Shown here: positions 14,421 through 24,653 of the stretch, piece after piece
Position numbering within the stretch: position 1 is the stretch's first letter
Layout of the letters: every line of letters begins with the position of its first letter
Source: Oscillospiraceae bacterium
GTDB lineage: Bacteria; Bacillota; Clostridia; Oscillospirales; Ruminococcaceae
Assembly: GCA_015067145.1 (NCBI GenBank)
Contig: SVNA01000005.1
Span: 1 to 64,000, forward strand
Length of the DNA: 64,000 nucleotides
Reading direction: 5' to 3'
Position numbers and translations under genes: made by a program
The notes under the pieces: generated by a model
What the model was told of the DNA's origin: nothing
Databases searched by the model: none
The model's input: the letters and a program-made list of their open reading frames with translations, nothing else

Positions 14421-17188
14421 GACCTTTGAAAATTAAAATATCTGCATTCGGCCCATATGCAGGCATAACAGAAATAGATATGACAAAGCTTGGCACAAGC
14501 GGACTTTATCTGATAACAGGTGATACAGGTGCGGGCAAAACCACAATTTTTGATGCTATATGCTTTGCACTTTACGGTTCGGCCAGCGGTGCGGTGCGTG
14601 ATAATTCTATGCTGCGTTCAAAATATGCTGACGCCGACACACCTACAGAAGTAGAGATGGTTTTTGAAAACAAAGGGCAGGTATATACAGTAAAACGTAA
14701 TCCGGAATATATGCGACCGTCAAAGCGTGGTGACGGTGAAACAAAGCAGACTGCAAATGCTGAGCTGACAATGCCTGACGGAGAAATTATCACAAAGGAT
14801 AAATATGTAACCGAAACAGTCAGAAATATTATCGGTGTGGACAGAAATCAGTTTGCACAGATAGCAATGATTGCACAGGGGGATTTTCTGAAACTTATCC
14901 TTGCAAAAACAGAAGTCAGACAGGAAACATTCCGTGAAATATTTAAGACAGGATATTATAAGATTTTACAGGAAAGGCTTTCAAAAGAAAGCAGCACTTT
15001 AAATGACAATTTCAAAGCGGCAAGTCAAGGTGTCAATCAGTATATCAGCGGCATAGTATGTGATGAAGAAAGCGAATTTTATGATACATTGGCTGAAGGC
15101 AGCCGCAACGGCATGACAATCGAAGCAGCCATTGAACTGCTTGAAAAAATAATTCTGAAAGATGAAGAGTCAAAGGCGGTTTTTTCAGAGGAAATTGCAA
15201 CAACAGAAGAAAAGCTGAAGGTGCTCAGTACCGAAAAATCAAAAATTGATGAATATCTGTCATTGGAGAAGAAATACGACGAAATTTTTGACATTATTGC
15301 GAAAAAAGAGCAGATGCTTGCCGAGCTGAAAGAAAAACATGCAGCTGAACAGGCTAAAAAGCCTCAGCTGGAAGCAAAAACAAGGGAAGTTGCCGAAATT
15401 GAAGCACAGCTTGCCGATTACGAAAGATACGATGCAGTTACAAACAAGCTGTCTGAAGCAGAAGGTAAACTGAAAAATGCAGTGAAATTGCATGAAGACA
15501 GTGAAAAATCTGTAACTGAAAATAAAAACTTGCTTGAAGAGCTCGATAAAGAACTTAAAACAGTACAAAACGCAGGGGAAGAACGGGGAAAACTGCTTGC
15601 GGAAAAGAAAACACTTGACGATCTGGTTTCTAAAATTAAAGAAATCGAAAAGGACATTGCTGTACTGCAGAAACTTGAAAAACAGTATGCCGCAGCACAG
15701 AAGGATTATCTGCAGGCTTCGCAGACAGCACAGTCAAAACAGGAGGAATATATCCACTTAAACAAAGCATTCCTTGACGAACAGGCAGGTATTATTGCCT
15801 CAACACTTACCGATGGATCCCCTTGCCCTGTATGCGGTTCTCTGTCACATCCTTCCAAAGCACAAAAATCTCTCTTTGCACCTACAGAAGAACAGGTAAA
15901 CAAGGCAAAGGATAATGCTGATTTGGCACAGAAAAATGCAACAGAAAAAAGCGGTGTTGCCAATAAATATAAGGGCAATGTGGAAGCCGGGAAAGAAACC
16001 CTTGAAGCAAAACTGCCTGAAGAATATATTGGCAGGGATTATGATGATATCTGCAGAAATATCGGGGCAGAAAAGGTTGTTCTTGCAGAAAAAATATCTG
16101 TGCTGGGTAATGAAATAGAAGCAAAGACGGCGGATATAAACCGCAAAGCAGAACTGGAAAAAATAATTCCGGTAATGAAAAAGAAACTGGAAGAAACACA
16201 GTCTCGGATGGGTGAATTCAGCAATATAATTGCGGCAGAAACTGCAAATATAGGACAGCTTGCAGTGCAGACCGAAGAATTGAGGAGAAAGCTTAAATTC
16301 GACAGCAAAGCGGCGGCGGAAACTGCTGTTAAAATAATCAATGCAGAAATTTTGGCAGGCAACAAAGCTATCGATGCTGCACAGAACGATGTAAATGAAT
16401 GTGATAAAGAAATAAGTATGCTGAAAGGGACTGCGGAACAGCTTGAAGATTCTTTGAAAAACAAGCCTGCAGGTAATGCCGAAACAATAAATGCACAGAT
16501 TCAGGAATTTACATTTAAGAAAAACACAGCGGCAAAGCAGCTGCAGTCTGTTGTGACAAGAATTACACAGAATAGTATCACAAAGAAAAACATAGAAGAA
16601 AAATCGGAAGAAGTTTCTGCTATAGAGGAGAAATTTAAGTGGATTGATGCCTTGTCCAGAACTGCAAACGGCAAACTGACAGGCGGCAAGGAAAAAATCA
16701 TGCTGGAAACCTATATCCAGACAACATATTTTGATCGTATCATTAACCGTGCAAACAGCAGGCTTATGATTATGACAAATGGTCAGTACGAACTTAAACG
16801 CCACGAGGGTTCGGCAGGCGGTAATGCCCGAAGCGGTCTGGAACTTGATGTAGTTGACCATTACAATGGTACAGTGCGTAGTGTAAAAACTTTGTCGGGC
16901 GGCGAATCCTTTAAGGCGTCGTTGTCACTTGCTCTTGGCCTGTCGGACGAAATTCAGGCATCTGCAGGCGGTATCAGGCTTGATACAATGTTTGTTGACG
17001 AAGGCTTTGGTTCTCTTGACGGAGAAAGTCTTCAGCAGGCAATAGCAGCACTTACATCCCTTGCAGACGGCAACCGTCTTGTAGGCATTATCTCCCATGT
17101 GGCAGAACTCAAAGAAAAAATAGATAACCAGATTATCGTAACAAAAGAAAAATCCGGTGGCAGCAAAGTGAATATTGTTGTTGGATAA
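14417..17188 (+). CDS. sbcC: Exonuclease subunit SbcC (SMC-like ATPase)
   Basis: The 923-aa ATPase partner of SbcD. The Walker A motif GDTGAGKTT is near residue 35. Long heptad-rich coiled coils flank a zinc hook CPVCG at about residue 470. The C-terminal lobe has the ABC signature LSGGESFKASLSLALGL and Walker B MFVDEGFGSLD. The length is slightly shorter than the E. coli protein, as is normal for Firmicutes. It ends at a strong terminator, so sbcDC is a two-gene operon. Confidence 0.94.
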   Translation: MRPLKIKISAFGPYAGITEIDMTKLGTSGLYLITGDTGAGKTTIFDAICFALYGSASGAVRDNSMLRSKYADADTPTEVEMVFENKGQVYTVKRNPEYMRPSKRGDGETKQTANAELTMPDGEIITKDKYVTETVRNIIGVDRNQFAQIAMIAQGDFLKLILAKTEVRQETFREIFKTGYYKILQERLSKESSTLNDNFKAASQGVNQYISGIVCDEESEFYDTLAEGSRNGMTIEAAIELLEKIILKDEESKAVFSEEIATTEEKLKVLSTEKSKIDEYLSLEKKYDEIFDIIAKKEQMLAELKEKHAAEQAKKPQLEAKTREVAEIEAQLADYERYDAVTNKLSEAEGKLKNAVKLHEDSEKSVTENKNLLEELDKELKTVQNAGEERGKLLAEKKTLDDLVSKIKEIEKDIAVLQKLEKQYAAAQKDYLQASQTAQSKQEEYIHLNKAFLDEQAGIIASTLTDGSPCPVCGSLSHPSKAQKSLFAPTEEQVNKAKDNADLAQKNATEKSGVANKYKGNVEAGKETLEAKLPEEYIGRDYDDICRNIGAEKVVLAEKISVLGNEIEAKTADINRKAELEKIIPVMKKKLEETQSRMGEFSNIIAAETANIGQLAVQTEELRRKLKFDSKAAAETAVKIINAEILAGNKAIDAAQNDVNECDKEISMLKGTAEQLEDSLKNKPAGNAETINAQIQEFTFKKNTAAKQLQSVVTRITQNSITKKNIEEKSEEVSAIEEKFKWIDALSRTANGKLTGGKEKIMLETYIQTTYFDRIINRANSRLMIMTNGQYELKRHEGSAGGNARSGLELDVVDHYNGTVRSVKTLSGGESFKASLSLALGLSDEIQASAGGIRLDTMFVDEGFGSLDGESLQQAIAALTSLADGNRLVGIISHVAELKEKIDNQIIVTKEKSGGSKVNIVVG

Positions 17189-17190
17189 TC

Positions 17191-17226
17191 AAAAAACGGC
17201 TTTCAGTCTGAAAGCCGTTTTTGTTC
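17191..17226 (+). terminator. Terminator of sbcDC
   Basis: AAAAACGGCTTTCA-gtc-TGAAAGCCGTTTTT, directly after the sbcC stop. Confidence 0.92.
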
Positions 17227-17308
17227 TTTTCTGCATATTGCTGCCTGAACTTTTATTACTTAATTTAATTATTTGTGTTTAACTATACAATTTAAAATAT
17301 ACACAACT

Positions 17309-17908
17309 TTATTCGCTGTAAATCATACCGATGCCCTGTGCCATCATCTCTGCTGTCAGAGCACTTTTTGCGTGGGCAACAAGGTAGCCCTCGCTGTCGG
17401 CAAAGTATGTTGCCGGCAAAGTGTAAACAGCGTATTTTGCCGCCGCATCCATATCTGTGTCGTAATAAACCGGGAAGGTATATCCGTTTTCAGCGATAAA
17501 GCTGCTTGCCTTTTCCACTGTTTCTCTCTGTCCGTCGGTCATGTCCACAATCACAAAGTTGATTTCATCGCCATATTCTTCGTAAGCGGACTGGAATTCA
17601 GGCATCTCCATCTGACACGGGCCGCACCAGCTTGCCCAGAAGTTGATGATAAGCGGCTTGCCGTAAAAATCGCTGAGATTAACTGCGTTGCCGTCGATAT
17701 CATACACTGTAAAGTCCGGTGCAATAACCGGCTGATACTCCTGTGCTGCTTCGTTGCCGGCCTCTTCACCCTTCAGCTCTCCCGACTCTGTTTCCACCAT
17801 ATTGTTCGGGTCATATCCGTCAGCCAGCCTGCTGTAAAGGAAAAAAGCACCAAACATAAATGCTGCAAAAAGTACCACCGCAATAACAATACCTTTTTTA
17901 CTTTTCAT
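17309..17908 (-). CDS. TlpA/ResA-like thiol-disulfide oxidoreductase
   Basis: A 199-aa membrane-anchored thioredoxin-fold protein. Residues 6-26 form the signal anchor, followed by a Glu-rich linker and the thioredoxin domain with the redox motif WCGPC (Cys 95 and Cys 98). It has a cis-proline loop LPATYF. It would act outside the membrane, reducing or exchanging disulfides. It lies 9 bp downstream of ccdA, which would supply its electrons. Confidence 0.88.
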   Translation of the reverse strand: MKSKKGIVIAVVLFAAFMFGAFFLYSRLADGYDPNNMVETESGELKGEEAGNEAAQEYQPVIAPDFTVYDIDGNAVNLSDFYGKPLIINFWASWCGPCQMEMPEFQSAYEEYGDEINFVIVDMTDGQRETVEKASSFIAENGYTFPVYYDTDMDAAAKYAVYTLPATYFADSEGYLVAHAKSALTAEMMAQGIGMIYSE

Positions 17909-17917
17909 ACCTTACTC

Positions 17918-18577
17918 CTATCCCAGTGCACCCAGCAGTCTGCCCATTGTGCCTGTCATCATCATTACACCCACCGCCACAAGCAGTGCACCGCATATTT
18001 TATTAATAACACTGTAGTTTCGTTTTATAAAGTCAAAAGCTCCTTTAAGCTGGTCTATAAGCACCGCACTGAAGATGAATGGTATGCCAAGACCAAGCGA
18101 GTAGCACAGCAGCATAAGCATACCTTTTACTGCCTGCCCCTGCTGGGATGCCATAACCAGTGCCGAACCGAGAAATGCCCCGACACAAGGTGTCCAGCCT
18201 ACTGAAAAGACCATTCCGAACAAAGCAGACTGCAGAAAACCGCCGCCTGCAGCTTTAAAGCCCTTTGAGCCGCCGAATATATTGATTCTGAACAGTCCCA
18301 TAAAGCTGAGACCGAAGAATACTACAACAAGCCCTGATACAATATTAACCGCTGTCTGATGTTTTACCAGAAAGCTGCCCAGAGTGCCCGCCAGAGCCCC
18401 CAGTGCCACAAACACAATGGTAAAACCTGTCACAAAGCCTGCAGCACCTTTAATTGTTTTTGCTGTATTTCTCTCGCCGCCGCCGGCAAAATAGGTAAGA
18501 TAGACAGGTATCATCGGCAGAAGACAGGGAGAGATAAAGGTGATTATCCCCTCGAGAAAAGAGATTATATATTCCAT
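17918..18577 (-). CDS. ccdA: CcdA-type thiol-disulfide electron carrier
   Basis: A 219-aa membrane protein of the DsbD/CcdA family with about six hydrophobic segments and the two conserved cysteine sites FISPCLLPMIP and VGWTPCVGAF. It moves reducing power from cytoplasmic thioredoxin across the membrane. It is the first gene of the pair with the TlpA-like protein, its likely partner. No cytochrome c assembly genes are in view, so the partner is more likely general extracytoplasmic thiol metabolism or a peroxide-protective role. Confidence 0.88.
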   Translation of the reverse strand: MEYIISFLEGIITFISPCLLPMIPVYLTYFAGGGERNTAKTIKGAAGFVTGFTIVFVALGALAGTLGSFLVKHQTAVNIVSGLVVVFFGLSFMGLFRINIFGGSKGFKAAGGGFLQSALFGMVFSVGWTPCVGAFLGSALVMASQQGQAVKGMLMLLCYSLGLGIPFIFSAVLIDQLKGAFDFIKRNYSVINKICGALLVAVGVMMMTGTMGRLLGALG

Positions 18578-18805
18578 ATATTCACCGCCTTTTTATAATA
18601 AATCAGTATACATCAAATCCATACTGTTATCAATTTATTTCACTATACACTATACACTGCTGTTTTTCCGTAACCATGTCACACTGATATTTCGGTTAAA
18701 TTGCAACTGCATCTTGACTTTTGTGTTTTAAATATAGTAATACATAAATATAAAGTTCTTTTGCACAGCAAATCTCCGAAACAATCATTTAAAAGGAGGC
18801 AGACT

Positions 18806-19783
18806 ATGTTAATACTCAACCAACAGCAGATGTGGGATGCCGTTACACTGGAGGATGCCATGTCCGCAGTGGAAACCGCATACGAGGTGCACAAATCCGG
18901 TGCATATTATATGCCCGACCGCTTTATTGCCGCAAGAAACAAGGATCTGATGATGTATATGCCCTGTTTTACCGACAGCATGATAGGCACCAAGATGCTG
19001 GCAGAATTTCCTGACAATCCGTTAAAGGGTATTCCTTATCTGAACGGGCTGATGCTGCTCAATGATGCCGAAACAGGTCTGCCCAAAGCAGTTATGAACG
19101 GCAGTGCAATCACTGCAATGCGTACAGGTGCCGCAGGCGGTGTTGCCCTGAGATATCTTTCAGAGGAAAACTGCAGCACTGCAGGGCTTGTGGGCTGCGG
19201 TGTGCAGGGGTTGCACCAGCTTCTGTTTGCCTGTGCCGTGCGTCCTATAAAGGATATTTACCTTTTTGACACCTTCAGAAAGGATATAAATATATTTATC
19301 GAAGACTTTTATAAAAAATCCGGCAGAAATGATGTAAAATTCCACATCTGTTCTGATACACGTCAGCTGGCAGAAAGCAGCGAAATTCTCATATCCGCCA
19401 CACAGACAGTTGACCCTCTTTATCCCGACGATACAGAGCTGCTGCGGGGTAAATGCATACTTGCTTTCGGCTCCTGGAGACCGGAACGGCGTGAACTGCC
19501 CGATGCTGTGCACAGGCTGGTGAAAAATGTATACACTGAACTGCCTTACGCCTGTGAAGAAAGCGGCGACCTGCGTATCCCGCTGGAAAAAGGCCTGCTC
19601 ACCAGTGACCGTGTGCTGTATATGGAAGACCTGATTGCCGACACAAAAAACGGAAAACCTCACATCCACAACGAAACACGCTGTTTCAAATCTGTGGGGA
19701 TGGGCATATACGATGTCTGCACCGCAGCACTTATATACCGCAAAGCCATGGAGAAAAACATCGGCACAAAGGTTGACTGGTAA
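18806..19783 (+). CDS. Ornithine cyclodeaminase / mu-crystallin family protein
   Basis: A 325-aa NAD(P)-binding protein of the OCD/mu-crystallin family. Conserved features are GSAITAMRTGAAGGVALRYL, the dinucleotide loop GCGVQGLHQL and the SATQTVDP loop. Members include ornithine cyclodeaminase, alanine dehydrogenase and ketimine reductases, and the sequence does not separate these. Start 18806 follows AAAGGAGG; an earlier in-frame codon at 18701 lacks a ribosome site and lies in the promoter region. Confidence 0.8.
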   Translation: MLILNQQQMWDAVTLEDAMSAVETAYEVHKSGAYYMPDRFIAARNKDLMMYMPCFTDSMIGTKMLAEFPDNPLKGIPYLNGLMLLNDAETGLPKAVMNGSAITAMRTGAAGGVALRYLSEENCSTAGLVGCGVQGLHQLLFACAVRPIKDIYLFDTFRKDINIFIEDFYKKSGRNDVKFHICSDTRQLAESSEILISATQTVDPLYPDDTELLRGKCILAFGSWRPERRELPDAVHRLVKNVYTELPYACEESGDLRIPLEKGLLTSDRVLYMEDLIADTKNGKPHIHNETRCFKSVGMGIYDVCTAALIYRKAMEKNIGTKVDW

Positions 19784-19810
19784 AATCCATATACACAACA
19801 ACTACAAACA

Positions 19811-19860
19811 AAAATCCCCGTCCTTAGGTTTTCAGCCTGAAGACAGGGATTTTATTTTTA
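19811..19860. terminator. Bidirectional terminator
   Basis: AAAATCCC...GGGATTTT with an imperfect inner stem, lying between the convergent OCD-like and ZIP genes and overlapping the end of the ZIP gene by three bases. Confidence 0.75.
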
Positions 19861-20697
19861 CGCAAATATTATAAGCACACCTACAAGAATGCCACCGATT
19901 GCAGAAAATGCAGGCAGCTTGCTGCGGTACATAAGGATGGCCTGCGGCATGATTTCGCCGAACACCACATAGAGCATGGCACCGCTGGCAAAACCCAGGG
20001 ACAAGGCAAGCCCCAGAGGACCAAGTTCGCCAAGGAGATAGCCCAGCAAGGCACCGATTATTGTCGGCACACCAGAGCTTGCAGTTATAAGCACAGCCTT
20101 CCATTTTTCCATGCCGCCTGCTACCAGAGGAACAGAAACTGCCATACCCTCCGGAATGTTGTGCATACCGATAAGTACAGCCAGCACGATTGCCGCACCG
20201 CCAAGCACACCGCCGTCACTGGCATAAGCCGCACCGATTGTCATTCCCTCCGGAACATTGTGCAGGGCGATGGCACTTGCCATTACCACACCTGCAACAA
20301 AAAGGGCAACCTTGTTGTCCTTGTGTGACTGATGATAGTTGTAGTGGTCACTGTGGATAAGTTCGTCCAGGTCGTCAGCTGTTTTTGGATGGTTTGTGTC
20401 GATATGAGCAACCTCAGGGTTGGTTCTCTGGTCGATAATATAGTTAAGCAGATAGATAACCGCAACACCGATGGCAACTGCAAGTATTACAACAAAAACA
20501 CCAACCTGTGTTTCAATCGCCTCTGTAACAAGGTCAAAGCACACAACGCTGAGCATAACCCCTGCTGCAAAGCTGAGCAGAAGGCTTGCAATGCGGTTGG
20601 AATCCTTCTGCAGCATGGCACCGATAAGTCCGCCTATACCTGTACCCACAACACCCGCAATGGCTGTGGTCAAGATCAATGTTCCGATAACTCCCAT
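19858..20697 (-). CDS. ZIP family metal transporter
   Basis: A 279-aa membrane protein of the ZupT/ZIP type that imports divalent metal such as zinc. It has about eight hydrophobic helices, a His/Asp-rich cytoplasmic loop (HSDHYNYHQSHKD), and the two signature metal-site helices ALHNVPEGMTIG and GMHNIPEGMAVS. The start is the ATG at 20697, because GGAG lies six bases before it; the in-frame TTG at 20718 has no ribosome site. Confidence 0.88.
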   Translation of the reverse strand: MGVIGTLILTTAIAGVVGTGIGGLIGAMLQKDSNRIASLLLSFAAGVMLSVVCFDLVTEAIETQVGVFVVILAVAIGVAVIYLLNYIIDQRTNPEVAHIDTNHPKTADDLDELIHSDHYNYHQSHKDNKVALFVAGVVMASAIALHNVPEGMTIGAAYASDGGVLGGAAIVLAVLIGMHNIPEGMAVSVPLVAGGMEKWKAVLITASSGVPTIIGALLGYLLGELGPLGLALSLGFASGAMLYVVFGEIMPQAILMYRSKLPAFSAIGGILVGVLIIFA

Positions 20698-20892
20698 AAT
20701 AATCTCCGTATATGTCAAATTTTGTCAATTAATGTCTGAACAATAAAATATATAATAACACACTGATGCGGTATATACAATACATTATCCGGCAAAAAAT
20801 CCGATTTGTCCTGTGCTGTACCCCCTTTTCTCTGTAAATCCTGCACCTCCAGCACAGCTTGTGCGACCGTTATAAAAAATTGCTTTTTTTTA

Positions 20893-20921
20893 TTGACTTG
20901 AAAGATTTTTGGTGCTAAACT
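20893..20921 (+). promoter_or_regulatory. Promoter of the T-box operon
   Basis: TTGACT (20893-20898) and TAAACT (20916-20921) with a 17-bp spacer, directly before the T-box leader. Confidence 0.65.
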
Positions 20922-20929
20922 GATAAAAA

Positions 20930-21198
20930 CACCAAATAACACAGTGATGAAAACCAGTACACATTCACAGTATACTCCCAGAGAGCTGCCGGTTGGTGCA
21001 AGACAGCGGGTGTCAGGGTGTGGAATTCCTTTCGGAGTGGTCCGGCTGAAGTTTTTATTGTAGGCCGGAACGGGTCTGCCCGTTACAGCAGGAGAATCTG
21101 TTAGGATTCCGTGAGGTCTTCGTATGAAGATAAATTGAGGTGGTACCACAGGAATTTTTCTTGTCCTCTGCTTTTTAAGCAGGGGACTTTTTATTTTA
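20930..21198 (+). promoter_or_regulatory. T-box riboswitch, probable tRNA-Phe specifier (UUC)
   Basis: The T-box sequence GAGGTGGTACCACAGG is at 21137-21152, followed by the terminator GTCCTCTGCT/AGCAGGGGAC with a T run (21163-21195). Stem I shows the AGAGAG element and the loop-E pair AGTA (20956-20959) with GAA (21023-21025 region). The codon directly after GAA is TTC at 21026-21028. This is the usual specifier position, so uncharged tRNA-Phe is the expected ligand. Binding favours antitermination, so the operon is switched on during phenylalanine shortage. Confidence 0.88.
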
Positions 21199-21215
21199 TA
21201 CACAGAGGTGATTTT

Positions 21216-22853
21216 ATGATTATCACAGATTTTCTTGAAAAAAATTCAAGACTCTACGGTCACGAAACTGCACTGGTAGAGATTAACCCCTCAGAAGAAA
21301 GGGACAAGGCCGTTACATGGTGGGATTTTAACCTTATAGAAAGTGCTGACCCTGATGCTCCTTACCGACGTGAAATGAGCTGGAAGGATTTTGACCGCAG
21401 TGCCAACCGTTTTGCCAACCTGCTTTTGAGCCGATGTGTAAAAAAAGGCACAAAGGTGGCAATTCTGGTGATGAACTGCCTTGAATGGCTGCCTGTATAC
21501 TTTGGCATTCTCAAAGCGGGCTGTATTGCAGTGCCGATGAACTACCGCTATTCATCTGACGAAATAAAATACTGTCTGGACCTTGCCGATGTTGAGATGC
21601 TGGTGTTCGGACCTGAATTTATAAGCCGTATAGATGCAATCGTAAACGATATTCCAACAGTAAAAACACTGTTCTTTGTAGGCAGGGATGTTCCCTCCTA
21701 TGCACAGAACTGTCTTGAACTGGCAGGCTATTGCTCATCCTCTGCACCACCTGTAGCACTGGATGAGGGAGACGATGCCGCAATATACTTTTCATCGGGG
21801 ACAACAGGTTTTCCAAAGGCAATTCTCCACAACCATCAGTCACTTGTGCAAGCCTGTCTGACAGAACAGAAACACCACAAACAGCAGAGAGATGACGTAT
21901 TCCTCTGCATACCGCCACTCTACCACACAGGTGCAAAGATGCACTGGTTCGGCTCGCTTGTATCCGGCTCCAAGGCTGTGCTGCTCCGCGGTGTAAAGCC
22001 CGAATGGATACTGCGTGCGGTGACGGAAGAACGCTGCAGCATTGTATGGCTGCTGGTGCCCTGGGCACAGGATGTACTGGATGCAATAGACGACGGCAGA
22101 ATAGACCTTTCCCACTATCGCCTTGACCAGTGGAGACTTATGCACATAGGTGCACAGCCTGTACCGCCAAGCCTTATCCGCCGATGGATGAGCGTTTTTC
22201 CAAACCATCATTACGATACAAACTATGGCCTGTCCGAATCCATCGGCCCAGGATGTGTACATCTTGGCATGGAAAACATAGACAAGGTTGGTGCCATCGG
22301 CAAGGCGGGTTACGGCTGGCAGACACGCATTGTTGACGAACACGGCGTTGATGTGGCAAAAGGCGAGGTTGGCGAGCTGATTGTAAAGGGCAACGGCATA
22401 ATGACCTGCTATTACAAAAACCCCGGGGCCACCGAAGAAGTTATCCGTGACGGCTGGCTTTTCACAGGTGATATGGCAAGGGAAGACGAAGATGACTTTA
22501 TCTACCTTGTAGACCGCAAAAAAGACGTTGTTATCTCGGGCGGTGAAAATATTTACCCTGTTCAGATTGAAGACTTTTTACGCAGCTTTGACAAAATCAA
22601 GGACGTTGCGGTTATAGGCCTTCCCGACAGCCGCCTTGGCGAAATTGCAGCGGCAGTTATCGAGATAAAGGAAAACGAAAGCTGCACCCAGCAGGAGATA
22701 GACGATTTCTGCATGGCGTTGCCGAGATACAAACGCCCTAGAAAGGTTATCTTTGACAAGGTGCCACGCAATCCTACAGGAAAGATAGAAAAACCTGTTC
22801 TGCGTCAGCGTTACTGCTCTGACAGGCTGGTTGAGGCACAGATACAGGGCTGA
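21216..22853 (+). CDS. AMP-forming acyl/aryl-CoA synthetase
   Basis: A 545-aa member of the ANL ligase superfamily, forming an acyl-adenylate and then a CoA thioester. Motifs are the P-loop FSSGTTGFPKAILHNH, GLSES, the GDMA and DRKKDVVISGGENIYP segments, and the catalytic lysine in PTGKIEKPVL near the end. It is the first gene behind the Phe T-box, so an aromatic acid is the most likely substrate. The start at 21216 follows GAGGTG; upstream in-frame codons lie in the T-box terminator. Confidence 0.82.
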   Translation: MIITDFLEKNSRLYGHETALVEINPSEERDKAVTWWDFNLIESADPDAPYRREMSWKDFDRSANRFANLLLSRCVKKGTKVAILVMNCLEWLPVYFGILKAGCIAVPMNYRYSSDEIKYCLDLADVEMLVFGPEFISRIDAIVNDIPTVKTLFFVGRDVPSYAQNCLELAGYCSSSAPPVALDEGDDAAIYFSSGTTGFPKAILHNHQSLVQACLTEQKHHKQQRDDVFLCIPPLYHTGAKMHWFGSLVSGSKAVLLRGVKPEWILRAVTEERCSIVWLLVPWAQDVLDAIDDGRIDLSHYRLDQWRLMHIGAQPVPPSLIRRWMSVFPNHHYDTNYGLSESIGPGCVHLGMENIDKVGAIGKAGYGWQTRIVDEHGVDVAKGEVGELIVKGNGIMTCYYKNPGATEEVIRDGWLFTGDMAREDEDDFIYLVDRKKDVVISGGENIYPVQIEDFLRSFDKIKDVAVIGLPDSRLGEIAAAVIEIKENESCTQQEIDDFCMALPRYKRPRKVIFDKVPRNPTGKIEKPVLRQRYCSDRLVEAQIQG

Positions 22854-22920
22854 TAAAACCGATAAATTACTGTTTTATATACATATATATCCGCACCCGT
22901 TGGTGCAAGGAGGAAATCTG

Positions 22921-24651
22921 ATGAAACAATTAATGCTTGGCAACGAGGCTGTTGCCCGCGGCCTGTACGAAGCAGGATGCGAATTTGTATCCAGCTATCC
23001 GGGCACTCCAAGCACGGAGGTTACCGAGGCCGCCGCAAAATACAATGAAATATACGCCGAATGGGCACCAAACGAAAAGGTTTCCATGGAAGCTGCCTTT
23101 GGTGCATCCCTTGCAGGCCACCGCAGCTTCTGCGGCATGAAACACGTTGGCCTCAACGTGGCGGCAGACCCACTGTTTACACTGTCCTATACAGGTGTAA
23201 ATGCAGGCATGGTTATCTGCGTTGCGGATGACCCTGGCATGCACTCCTCCCAGAACGAACAGGACAGCCGCCATTACGCCCTTGCGGCAAAGGTACCTAT
23301 GCTGGAGCCTGCAGATTCTGCCGAAGCACTGGAGTTCACAAAGCTTGCATACGAACTTTCCGAAAAATATGATACACCTGTTATTGTAAAGATGTGCACA
23401 CGCGTTGCCCATTCCCAGAGTATTGTGGAAACAGCAGAACGTGTTGAATGTACAAAGGAATACGCAAAGGACATTGCAAAATATGTAATGATGCCTGCAA
23501 ATGCAAAAAAACGTCACCCTGTTGTGGAAGAGAGAACAGCAAAGCTGACTGAATATGCCGAAACAGCATCAATCAACCGTGTGGAAGCAGGCGAAAGCAA
23601 TGAAATGGGCTTTATCACCTCCTCCACAAGCTATCAGTACATAAAAGAGGTGTTCGGTGACAGATACCCTGTTATGAAGCTGGGTATGATATGGCCGCTG
23701 CCAACCGAAAGCATAAAAAGCTTTGCGGCTTCTGTAGATAAGCTTATAATAGTGGAAGAGCTGGACAGCTTTATCGAAACACACTGCAGAAATATCGGTG
23801 TGGACTGCATCGGCAAGGAAAGATTCTCCCTTATTGACGAACTCAGTCAGGGCAGGGTTGCCGCTGCAATGGGCATAAGCACAGAAAAAGGTATCGAACT
23901 TGGCGAAACAATCCCGCCAAGACCGCCTGTTATGTGTGCAGGCTGCCCCCACAGAGGCTTGTTCTATACACTAAAAAAGAACAAGCTGAATGTACTTGGC
24001 GATATCGGCTGCTACACCCTTGGTGCAGTTGCACCGCTTTCCGCCCTTGACAGCACAATATGTATGGGTGCATCCGTTTCCGGTATTCACGGCTTCTGCA
24101 AAAGCAGTAACGGAGCCATGGACGGCAACACAGTTGCAGTTATTGGCGACTCCACCTTTATGCACTCGGGTATAACAGGTCTTGTGAACATCGCCTACAA
24201 CCAGTCCAATAGCACAGTTATTATAGTGGACAACTCCATCACAGGTATGACAGGCCACCAGCACAACCCTACAACAGGCTTTAACCTCAAGGGCGAAGCT
24301 GCCGCAAAGGTTGACCTTGAGGCACTTTGCAGAGCGGTTGGCATAAACCGTGTAACAGTGGTTGACCCATACAATCTGGCAGAATGCGACAGGGTTATAA
24401 AGGAAGAGCTCAAAGCGGCAGAGCCATCGGTTATCATCTCCCGCCGTCCATGTGCACTGCTTAAAACCGTAAAGCACGCAGGTCCTATTTCCGTTGACAG
24501 CGGAAAATGCAAAGGCTGCAAGGCATGTATGCAGATTGGCTGTCCTGCCATCAGCATGGAAAATGGTGTTGCAAAGATTGACGCAACCCAGTGCACAGGC
24601 TGCAGCGTATGTAAACAGCTTTGCAGATTTGACGCATTCAAGGAGGTTTAG
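22921..24651 (+). CDS. iorA: Indolepyruvate:ferredoxin oxidoreductase alpha subunit
   Basis: A 576-aa thiamine-pyrophosphate subunit of the aryl-pyruvate oxidoreductase, which reversibly interconverts arylpyruvate with aryl-acetyl-CoA plus CO2 and ferredoxin. The N-terminal pyrimidine domain has SSYPGTPSTEVTE. The TPP domain has the MCAGCPHRG and GDIGCYTLG segments and GDSTFMHSGITG. The C-terminal ferredoxin domain carries two 4Fe-4S clusters (CKGCKACMQIGCP and CTGCSVCKQLCRF). ATG 22921 follows AAGGAGG. iorB begins 2 bp downstream. Confidence 0.93.
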   Translation: MKQLMLGNEAVARGLYEAGCEFVSSYPGTPSTEVTEAAAKYNEIYAEWAPNEKVSMEAAFGASLAGHRSFCGMKHVGLNVAADPLFTLSYTGVNAGMVICVADDPGMHSSQNEQDSRHYALAAKVPMLEPADSAEALEFTKLAYELSEKYDTPVIVKMCTRVAHSQSIVETAERVECTKEYAKDIAKYVMMPANAKKRHPVVEERTAKLTEYAETASINRVEAGESNEMGFITSSTSYQYIKEVFGDRYPVMKLGMIWPLPTESIKSFAASVDKLIIVEELDSFIETHCRNIGVDCIGKERFSLIDELSQGRVAAAMGISTEKGIELGETIPPRPPVMCAGCPHRGLFYTLKKNKLNVLGDIGCYTLGAVAPLSALDSTICMGASVSGIHGFCKSSNGAMDGNTVAVIGDSTFMHSGITGLVNIAYNQSNSTVIIVDNSITGMTGHQHNPTTGFNLKGEAAAKVDLEALCRAVGINRVTVVDPYNLAECDRVIKEELKAAEPSVIISRRPCALLKTVKHAGPISVDSGKCKGCKACMQIGCPAISMENGVAKIDATQCTGCSVCKQLCRFDAFKEV

Positions 24652-24653
24652 CC